This document shows, in pieces, positions 57,819-64,000 of a DNA stretch of 64,000 nucleotides. The DNA is from Planctomycetota bacterium. GTDB lineage: Bacteria > Planctomycetota > Brocadiia > SM23-32 > JAKLEA01. Both the position numbers and the translations under genes were made by a program. The DNA is taken from assembly GCA_022711755.1 (NCBI GenBank), contig JAKLEA010000030.1:1-64000 (forward strand), written 5' to 3'. Below the pieces are notes generated by a model. The model had not been told where the DNA came from. It searched no databases and was given only the letters and a program-made list of their open reading frames with translations. How positions within the stretch are numbered: position 1 is the stretch's first letter; each line of letters starts with the position of its first letter.

Positions 57819-59960
57819 TTATTTCTTTGTTTCCTCTCCCGGCCTGTATTCCTTCTCCAGATTCGCGCGAATGTCCGATTCATCCAGCCAGACAGGCTTG
57901 AGCTTGCCTGAGGCAAACAGCGGGACCTGGTCGGCGTAGTGCGGGGATTTCTCATCCAGCGTCGCGCTGCCGTACTGATGGATGCTTTCCGAATGGACCT
58001 TGCCTTCCTTGTCCCATTCGACCAGCAGGACATAGCTGTCCCCGGAATAGCCGGTGAGGCGTCCGTCCTCCTCGACGCCCTTGCCGTATATGGCGCGCAG
58101 AACGTCCGGTCCGCCGCCCAGCCCGGCGTCAACCTTGCCGCGGCGCAAGCGATTCACTAGCTTCCAAGGGACGTCGAGGCGTCCGTATCGCTTCTTGATC
58201 GCGTGGGCAACCTTCGTGATCGTCCGCATCATGTCAGGCTCCGGGCGTCCGAACATCTGCGCCCGGACAATCGGCTCCAGAACAGCCACGGCGATTGCGG
58301 CTGAGCGGTTCTCCGGATCAACGGAGTAGTTCCACTTTCGCAGAATCTCGATCGCTTCCTGGACCACTGGGTCCTCCACCGGGGAGAGCGCGAGTATCCG
58401 TTCGACAACCGTGCGCGCGGGGGATTTCTCCGAGTATTTCACGTCGAATTTGTAAGCGTAGAACTCCTCCCGCGTGATGGAGGGATCGTTGCCGAACAGC
58501 TCCAGCGCGCGCCACCCCCTGTTGGTCATGAATGTCTCAATGCCGCAGGTCGGGGAGAAATCTTCGGGCTTTGGGTTGTAGGGATCGCTCGTGGTGTGAT
58601 ATGGCGTGTTGTTGCAGTTCTGTATGAAGCCCGACGGCGGATTCAGAACCTGGGGGAGTTTCTCGAGGGGCAGGTACTCGGTCCAGATAGTTCTGGATGT
58701 GTCGCCGGGAACGTAGCCGCTCCAATCGTAACCTTCGGCACGGATAGGGATGGCTGCGTTGTATAGGTAATAGATGTTGCCGGCCTTATCCGCGTAGCCG
58801 ATGTTGAAAAACGGGATGCCCTGCAACTTGAGGGCTGCCATGAACTCGTCAAAGTTGCGGGCCTTGTTCATGCGGAACCACTGCTCGACCTGCTTGATCT
58901 CTCCCATGCCGCCGTATCGCAGAGCATAGGCCCCGTTGGCAAGCTTCAGAACCGGGCCGTGATGCTTCGACCAGTAGCATTTCCGGCTGATGGTGGTCAT
59001 CAGCGAGCCGGTCACCTTCACCTTGACATCACAATCGCTGGATTCCAGGTCATACCATTGCCCGTCCAGCATGTACTGGTCCGGTTTGTCCGGATTCATC
59101 TTCAGAACGTAGACGTCGAGCATGTCCGGCTTGTTGACCGTGTGCGCCCAGCCGAGGTTGCGGTTATGGCCGTGTAGTATGAGCGGGACGCCGGGGAAAA
59201 GCCCGCCGATCATGTCCCATCCCTCCTCGCTGTGCAGGTGGGCCTCATACCACGCCACGGGGCCTTCCCACGGCTGATGAGAGTTGACGTTCAGGCGCGT
59301 GAATCCGTCCGCCGATTTGGCGGGCGCGACCGCGAACGTGTTGGAGCCGACCTCGCAGCCCCGCGTGATGTAGTCCTCCAGCAGCATCCCCTGTTTCAAA
59401 TCCGCGTCCGGTTTCGGCTCATTGGTAAGCAGGTCCGCCAGCGTTTTCTGGACGCCATAGAAAAAGGGCGTGGTCAGGACGAAGCCGCCGACAATGTCCT
59501 TGCCGGTGATGGGCAGGGTTGCCGGGTCGGCCTTGCCGGGGTGAAGGGCGACGAAGTAGTTGCAGCCGTCGGCGTAGGCCTCGCATATCGCGCGGGTCGC
59601 TGGGGAGAGATCGCTTTCGTATTTCGCGTCAACGGTCTCCTTCACGCGGATCAGGCGGGCCATGTAGTCAATGGGGTAGCCCTTCATGCCCTCAATGGTG
59701 GAGACCAGCCCGCGCGTGGCCATGAGCATGCGGTATGCGGTGTCGAAGTCGTCCTGCGCGTGGGCGTAGGCCAGGCCGAAGGCGGTGTCGGCGTCGGTCT
59801 TGCCGAAGACGTGAGGGACGCCCCACTTGTCGCGGAGAATCCTTACGTCGTACTTCTTTGCGGCCTCAATGTATTTCGAGAGATCGGGAGCTTTTTCCTG
59901 CGCTCGAGCGAATAACGCGAGAACGCAATACATGATGAATGGGGCGGCGATTTTCCGCAT
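57819..59960 (-). CDS. Penicillin-acylase family (S45) Ntn hydrolase
   Basis: 713 residues with AGGAGA at spacing 7. A signal peptide (1-20, ending FARA) sends it to the periplasm. The precursor should cleave itself before Ser206 (CEVGSNTFAVAP), which becomes the N-terminal nucleophile of the beta chain. Flanking conserved parts are VRILRDKWGVPHVFGKTDAD, GLAYAHAQDDFDTAYRML, NVNSHQPWEGPVAWYEAHL and ILHGHNRNLGWAHTVN. The family cleaves amides such as acyl-homoserine lactones, penicillins or acyl-peptides. It is the first gene of a four-gene minus-strand run. Confidence 0.92.
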   Translation of the reverse strand: MRKIAAPFIMYCVLALFARAQEKAPDLSKYIEAAKKYDVRILRDKWGVPHVFGKTDADTAFGLAYAHAQDDFDTAYRMLMATRGLVSTIEGMKGYPIDYMARLIRVKETVDAKYESDLSPATRAICEAYADGCNYFVALHPGKADPATLPITGKDIVGGFVLTTPFFYGVQKTLADLLTNEPKPDADLKQGMLLEDYITRGCEVGSNTFAVAPAKSADGFTRLNVNSHQPWEGPVAWYEAHLHSEEGWDMIGGLFPGVPLILHGHNRNLGWAHTVNKPDMLDVYVLKMNPDKPDQYMLDGQWYDLESSDCDVKVKVTGSLMTTISRKCYWSKHHGPVLKLANGAYALRYGGMGEIKQVEQWFRMNKARNFDEFMAALKLQGIPFFNIGYADKAGNIYYLYNAAIPIRAEGYDWSGYVPGDTSRTIWTEYLPLEKLPQVLNPPSGFIQNCNNTPYHTTSDPYNPKPEDFSPTCGIETFMTNRGWRALELFGNDPSITREEFYAYKFDVKYSEKSPARTVVERILALSPVEDPVVQEAIEILRKWNYSVDPENRSAAIAVAVLEPIVRAQMFGRPEPDMMRTITKVAHAIKKRYGRLDVPWKLVNRLRRGKVDAGLGGGPDVLRAIYGKGVEEDGRLTGYSGDSYVLLVEWDKEGKVHSESIHQYGSATLDEKSPHYADQVPLFASGKLKPVWLDESDIRANLEKEYRPGEETKK

Positions 59961-60317
59961 GTCGGTGTCTCCTGAAGTTTCCGCGCGTGAAGTTTCTCCG
60001 ATGTTGCGTGAGATGGTTGCGGCTCATTCCACATTGAGCATTATATCGCGCAGCGCAGGCATGAAGAAAGCGTTGAGCATCAGGTTTTGGGTTATTTGGG
60101 CCGTTGGGTCTGTTGAAGAAGAGGGTTGATTTGCGAGGGTTTTGGGCATAAGCGCGTGTAATGCCGCCTCGTCCCTGATCGTTACTAGGGACAGTCATCT
60201 GTTTCTACGGTCGCTCGAACGTGGGATACTAGGGATCGGAGCAATATCAGTATGATGTCCCCTGATTTCGCGTAGCCAAGGTAGGCCGTAAGATCCCCAG
60301 TATTTCCATGCTGCCTG
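59961..60317. other. Intergenic stretch without a supported gene
   Basis: A 357-nt gap between two minus-strand genes. The short phrase TACTAGGGA occurs twice, at about 60183 and 60227. I see no gene, terminator or promoter. It also marks the change from GC-rich DNA to the lower-GC block on its right. Confidence 0.5.
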
Positions 60318-61475
60318 CTAATCAGGTTCTCCTGGCTTCCAGAGCCAGAAGACCCGCCCTATTCGTTCTACGTCAGGCGTGAACATTTTCAGAAGTCTCC
60401 CATTGCAGTCCATCATGGCAATCTTGCTCGCGCCTCTATCACTTCTTTTCCTGAATGGCTGCACCAAGTATTTCCCGGATGGGCTGGGTATCGGTTCGTT
60501 CACAGCCCGCAGTCCTTTGTCGGCGTCACAGCCGAAGATGAACGCTCGTTTGTCCTGCAACAGATAGACGGCAGGGGACGAAGATTTCACGTCCCAGTAA
60601 TAGATGCGATTGCCGTCAGAACCTGGTATCGGTGAACACCCCGGGGCGAGTTCCGTCAGAGCGTTATCTTCAATGCTGGCGCGATATATTCTCGGTGAGA
60701 ACACTGTTGGAATCTGAGGACCGCGTCCATTCCATTCAGAATCTGGGCTGCCGAAGCAAGCTACAAAATAGACGCTCTTTCCATGAGAGTCCCATTGAAT
60801 CACCTGTCCCTCCATCTGCTCGCCCAGACCGAAATTCGAGCCACTGACCGACCATGGAGTCAGACTCAAGGCTCTCTTCTTGCCAATCTCAATCAACCTG
60901 ACGCAAAAGTTCCAATCTTGTACGGCCTCATAGAATGCGACATGCCGTCCATCCGGGCTTGCAGTTGCGCCTAGTATGCGATGACCGTCAGGCAGTTTTT
61001 CCAACGCTGGCATCGGCTTGCGTTCTTCAACATTTATCACAGAGATGTTGTTGCCAACAGGAACAATGACGATCTTACCATCCGCTGAAATGTCGGACTT
61101 CGCCCAGTCGGCTCCTTCCATGTTCGGCAAGAGTGTGCGAGACCCGCCACGGATCGAAAGGATGCAGGCATGCGCGGGAGTTACGGCATCAGGTTTCACG
61201 TGGTCATAACAGAGTAGTTTACCGCTCGGCAAGGCCTTCACAATCCGCATTTTGGACAGGTCAATTCCTGTCGGGATGATCTTTCCATCAAGGGTTAACC
61301 GTATGGCCCCAGTCCGACTGCTCCCAGTCAAAAGAAGCAACTCCTCACGCTCGTCCGTGGCCCCGGTAGATACGGCTGCAAAAAGAGCCAGAAACAGCAA
61401 GAACACTGGGCAATGGCTCCGTCGTACCATCGCGATGATTGGATAGCTTTGTGCATTGTGCGGTTTGTCCATCAT
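60318..61475 (-). CDS. Secreted TolB/WD40-like beta-propeller protein, copy 1
   Basis: 385 residues. The ATG overlaps the upstream TGA (ATGA), so translation is coupled. A signal or anchor helix spans about 22-38. Repeated strand units (LTLDGKIIPTG, DISADGKIVIVPVG, ASPDGRHVAFYE, IQWDSHGKSVYFVACF, PSPSGKYLVQPFRKR) form a six- or seven-bladed propeller of TolB/PD40 type. It is a diverged paralogue of the gene at 62596, as the segment LGEQMEGQVIQWDSHGKSV aligns with LGDDMESNEISWTPDGKNV. It is probably a periplasmic reader or partner of the coupled GDxISYG protein. Confidence 0.82.
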   Translation of the reverse strand: MMDKPHNAQSYPIIAMVRRSHCPVFLLFLALFAAVSTGATDEREELLLLTGSSRTGAIRLTLDGKIIPTGIDLSKMRIVKALPSGKLLCYDHVKPDAVTPAHACILSIRGGSRTLLPNMEGADWAKSDISADGKIVIVPVGNNISVINVEERKPMPALEKLPDGHRILGATASPDGRHVAFYEAVQDWNFCVRLIEIGKKRALSLTPWSVSGSNFGLGEQMEGQVIQWDSHGKSVYFVACFGSPDSEWNGRGPQIPTVFSPRIYRASIEDNALTELAPGCSPIPGSDGNRIYYWDVKSSSPAVYLLQDKRAFIFGCDADKGLRAVNEPIPSPSGKYLVQPFRKRSDRGASKIAMMDCNGRLLKMFTPDVERIGRVFWLWKPGEPD

Positions 61476-62599
61476 CGCGGACGCTTCTTCCAGTATCGGA
61501 CGTATCTGAGATTCAGAGCCGGATGCTTCTTGGGGTAGTCCCGCGGGGCGTCCCGAAGAAACTTGCCACTGTTATTCGGCTCTGAATACCTGAAGACGTC
61601 CGCTGCGTAAGTCACGCCATTACCAATGTAGGTTTCCCAGTGACCAGTTGCCGATGCTTGCGGTCCATATGAAATCACATCGCCTATCTGGAGATCCTGT
61701 TCTTCTTCCTCGATCCCATCCATATCTTCACCGATAACATAGGAAGGTGGAAAGTCATCCGGGGTATCATACCATGATTCCCACGGCGCGCCATCCCGCT
61801 TTCCATTGTATGCGTGGCATGCAGCATCTTTGCACGCCAGACTCGCGCCTTCGACTATCACACCATCCGCCAACTCAATAGCGGGGGAGCATTGCCTGCC
61901 CTGTTGGAAGTTCACCGTGTCTCTCGCAAGGTGGTCCTGGAAGATGACGATCTGACGGGCGTCAACAAAGTCGCTCCCGGCAAGATCAAGCGTTGTTCCG
62001 TCCTGTCTCCGCCACACCGGATTCAGGCTCAAAACGCCCTGACCGGCGGCTTGCGGAGACACATGGGCCGGGTCGTCGTAAATGTCCACCAGTATCTCCC
62101 CCGCCCCGGCTGTCAAGCCCCACCTGTACTGGAAGGCTAAAGGCGCGCAGGCGTGCCGGAACGGAAGATTATACGGCCCCGGCGAGACGCTTGTTACGCC
62201 CTGATTGTCATACCGATACGGGGGCGTCGTCTCAAAATACACGGGCGGAGCTCCCGACCGCAAAAGGTTCGGCTTGGTTATCTCAAGTCGTATGCAATAG
62301 AACGCGATTTCTTCCGTGATTTCCTCGCCTTTCACAGTCGCCGCAACTTTGATCACGGTTTTCTCTGGTTCCTTGAACGCGGCAATAGCGAGGTCAGTCG
62401 CTCCTGGCGGAATCGTGTATCCGATCGCCGAAAGTATCTCTCCGATGCCGCTTAATCCGAACAGGGCAAACACATCGCCATACTGCGCGTCAATGTCCGC
62501 AAACCGGTATATGCCGGTTGATCCGCCCTCCCACACCGGGTTTCCACGTCGTCCGAGTGCATCACCGGCGGGAATGTTCCGTATTTTCCTTAATATCAT
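61472..62599 (-). CDS. GDVISYG/HWETYIG-motif protein (NlpC/P60- or LRAT-like end), copy 1
   Basis: 375 residues from ATG 62599, which overlaps the TGA of the upstream propeller gene (ATGA); a longer frame would overlap by 61 nt. Residues 1-250 look like one or two beta-sandwich modules (TVIKVAATVKGEEITEEIAF). The C-terminal 80 residues carry IGDVISYGPQASATGHWETY and IGNGVTYAADVF. In NlpC/P60 and LRAT hydrolases a GDxxxY strand precedes an HVGIYIG-like His strand; the upstream CKDAACHAYNG could supply the Cys. A cysteine hydrolase is plausible but unproven. No signal peptide is evident. It is coupled to propeller copy 1 downstream. Confidence 0.75.
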   Translation of the reverse strand: MILRKIRNIPAGDALGRRGNPVWEGGSTGIYRFADIDAQYGDVFALFGLSGIGEILSAIGYTIPPGATDLAIAAFKEPEKTVIKVAATVKGEEITEEIAFYCIRLEITKPNLLRSGAPPVYFETTPPYRYDNQGVTSVSPGPYNLPFRHACAPLAFQYRWGLTAGAGEILVDIYDDPAHVSPQAAGQGVLSLNPVWRRQDGTTLDLAGSDFVDARQIVIFQDHLARDTVNFQQGRQCSPAIELADGVIVEGASLACKDAACHAYNGKRDGAPWESWYDTPDDFPPSYVIGEDMDGIEEEEQDLQIGDVISYGPQASATGHWETYIGNGVTYAADVFRYSEPNNSGKFLRDAPRDYPKKHPALNLRYVRYWKKRPR

Positions 62600-63741
62600 T
62601 GGCGGTTGGCAATCCAAAACTTTCTTCCGATCTGTTCTGTGAGAGAATGATCCCACGATGAAAACGGGGGATCAAGATAAAAGATAGGACTGCCATTACC
62701 GGATAAGACCGAGATGCGCGTTCTATTTCCCAACCCCTTTCGAGTTTCATACGTATCGAATACCATCATGTCTCCGGTCGGATTGAAGATGGGCATGCCG
62801 CCAGTATTATGCCTGTCCAGAATCTTTATTTCTCTTGTATTGAGGTTGATGATCTTCTGGCCTTCTCCGTCGGAAAAAACAAGCATACTACCATTCGGAT
62901 TCAGTATTGGATATGCGCCTTCAACTACCATCTCACATTTCAGGCTGTCGATGTTGATCGAATAGATGTGGCACTTGACAAAGACCGACGAATGAACATT
63001 TCCCGTGTGGGCATTGTCGAATCTCGCTCCAAAAATGACATTTTTACCATCCGGAGTCCATGATATTTCGTTGGATTCCATATCATCGCCCAATCCCAAT
63101 TTGTAACTTGGAACCGATTTTGGGCTGATGCAACGAGCACTTTTTCCCTCAGCATCAGCGACCCACAAGGAAAAGGAATCATCCCGTTCTTTCAAGTAGA
63201 ACGCCACGAGTGAACTTTCTCGATTCCAACTGGGATTTCTGATCGCCATGGCCTCAGATGAAGATACCAGCGCGTTTTCGTCCCATTTTCCAGCAGCAAT
63301 GTTCAGTATCTTCATCGCGGGGGGACCATAACAGACTATTTTGGATCCATCGGGCGAGAGTAATGCACGATATGCGTGCATTGACATTACTGCCGGCAAC
63401 TGGAATTCCATGGAAGTTTCAACTTCGTCGCCTACCTTTGAGGGTAAACGGCATGCACGTACTGATCTTGGCGTGTTTCTCCCATCGTCTAATTTGTATG
63501 TCAAAAACTGGCCATTTGGAATGACCTGTAGATAGTCGCCCTTCGTCACTCCGAGTTTGATCTCTCTGCAGTTTCCATCAATATCCACTATGAACCAGCG
63601 ATTTGCGCGCACATCTTCAACCAGAAGGGAGTAATCCGAAGCCGGGATCCGAACAACACAGAGAGTTAAGAAAAAGCTGATGAGTAACGGTATCAGACCA
63701 AGCGACAGATTCACTTTTATCGGCATGGTTGTGCTCATCAT
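62596..63741 (-). CDS. Secreted TolB/WD40-like beta-propeller protein, copy 2
   Basis: 381 residues from ATG 63741 (63738 is an alternative), one base after the stop of the upstream gene. The long frame beyond it overlaps that gene. A signal or anchor helix follows the basic start (about 10-32, LSLGLIPLLISFFLTLCVV). Blades include LLSPDGSKIVCYGP, ISWTPDGKNVIFGARF, PILNPNGSMLVFSDGEG and PIFNPTGDMMVFDTYETR. It is paralogous to the 60318 gene, and the pair order (GDxISYG gene then propeller gene) is the same. GC content is lower than in the rest of the window. Confidence 0.82.
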   Translation of the reverse strand: MMSTTMPIKVNLSLGLIPLLISFFLTLCVVRIPASDYSLLVEDVRANRWFIVDIDGNCREIKLGVTKGDYLQVIPNGQFLTYKLDDGRNTPRSVRACRLPSKVGDEVETSMEFQLPAVMSMHAYRALLSPDGSKIVCYGPPAMKILNIAAGKWDENALVSSSEAMAIRNPSWNRESSLVAFYLKERDDSFSLWVADAEGKSARCISPKSVPSYKLGLGDDMESNEISWTPDGKNVIFGARFDNAHTGNVHSSVFVKCHIYSINIDSLKCEMVVEGAYPILNPNGSMLVFSDGEGQKIINLNTREIKILDRHNTGGMPIFNPTGDMMVFDTYETRKGLGNRTRISVLSGNGSPIFYLDPPFSSWDHSLTEQIGRKFWIANRQ

Positions 63742-63742
63742 T

Positions 63743-64000
63743 TTACTCTTTATAAGACGGGACTTTTTCATTGCCGGGGCGCTTGTAAAACATAACTGAC
63801 TGCATATTATTGGTATCATAGTAGGTAAGAACTGTATCTCGCCGGAAAATGCCACTTGCCGTGTCAGCAGCATACGTAATGGCATGTTCTCCAAGAAAGG
63901 TTTCCCAATGGCCGGAAGGCGTCGCTCCCAATCCGTATGATATAATGTCTCCACGCTCCAAACATCCAACCCACTGTGTAATCCTAGCATCACCCCGTAA
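63743..64000 (-). CDS. GDIISYG/HWETFLG-motif protein, copy 2 (5' end missing)
   Basis: The frame is open to the right edge, so this is the last 85 residues of a larger protein; TTG at 63961 is not needed as a start. It contains RGDIISYGLGATPSGHWETF, LGEHAITYAADTASG and a basic C-terminal tail ending KVPSYKE. This aligns with the end of the protein at 61472. One base separates it from propeller copy 2. Together the four genes form two copies of one cassette. Confidence 0.8.
   Translation of the reverse strand, partial: LRGDARITQWVGCLERGDIISYGLGATPSGHWETFLGEHAITYAADTASGIFRRDTVLTYYDTNNMQSVMFYKRPGNEKVPSYKE

Overview
The window is high-GC bacterial DNA, densely coded on both strands, with no rRNA, tRNA or CRISPR array that I could find. 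It holds about 45 protein genes. Several traits point to a Gram-negative heterotroph of the PVC/Planctomycetes-Lentisphaerae kind, or a related uncultured phylum such as Sumerlaeota or Hydrogenedentota. These traits are a secretin, a giant surface protein with an N-terminal motif resembling the LEPR-xLL domain, an HzsA-related c-haem/PD40 protein, UroD-like and GH36-like enzymes, YIP1-like zinc-ribbon membrane proteins and a RAYT transposase with its palindromes. The phylum call is inference only; no marker here settles it.

Layout. 1-1860: end of a secretin gene with Gly/Tyr repeats, a small anchored protein and a strong terminator. 1863-5773: a membrane spermidine-synthase-like protein and a secreted beta-helix protein. 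5795-9990 (minus): PGRP-type amidase, dapB, alpha/beta hydrolase, glycosyltransferase and plsY, that is envelope and lysine/peptidoglycan housekeeping. 10374-12404: M16 peptidase and GT2. 12385-14790 (minus): response regulator, PmbA and a nucleoside deoxyribosyltransferase-like protein. 15095-19162: histidine kinase, an HD-polynucleotide-kinase fusion and a cold-shock protein with a long leader. 19419-25091: a divergent catabolic locus, with two amidohydrolases facing a DHDPS-family aldolase and a carbohydrate ABC transporter (no ATPase), and a LacI-type operator candidate between them. 25094-35896 (minus): giant surface protein, HlyD-like adaptor, M50 peptidase fused to a lipoyl/HlyD module, and a GAF-HlyD protein. 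36408-37814: a fucose/arabinose-isomerase-fold protein. 38062-42283: four zinc-ribbon membrane proteins, two sharing a recently copied N-terminus. 42364-45231: PHP hydrolase, GT4 and a MEMO-family protein. 45526-48552: groEL and an MFS transporter. 48709-52522: a GH36-like glycosidase and a RAYT transposase. 52631-59960 (minus): penicillin-acylase-type hydrolase, HzsA-related c-haem protein, methyltransferase and UroD-like enzyme. 60318-64000 (minus): a visibly lower-GC block with a duplicated, translationally coupled pair (a GDxISYG/HWET-motif protein plus a beta-propeller).

The best candidates for something undescribed are: (i) the M50-lipoyl / HlyD / GAF-HlyD set beside the 1829-residue surface protein, which looks like an export or surface-display module without an ABC transporter; (ii) the coupled two-gene cassettes at the right edge; (iii) two interlocked inverted repeats lying on a groEL promoter; (iv) the HD-Pnkp-like fusion; and (v) the RAYT whose own reading frame carries a perfect 29-bp palindrome related to ones nearby. 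Start codons were re-chosen from Shine-Dalgarno context and overlaps wherever the longest reading frame looked over-extended.
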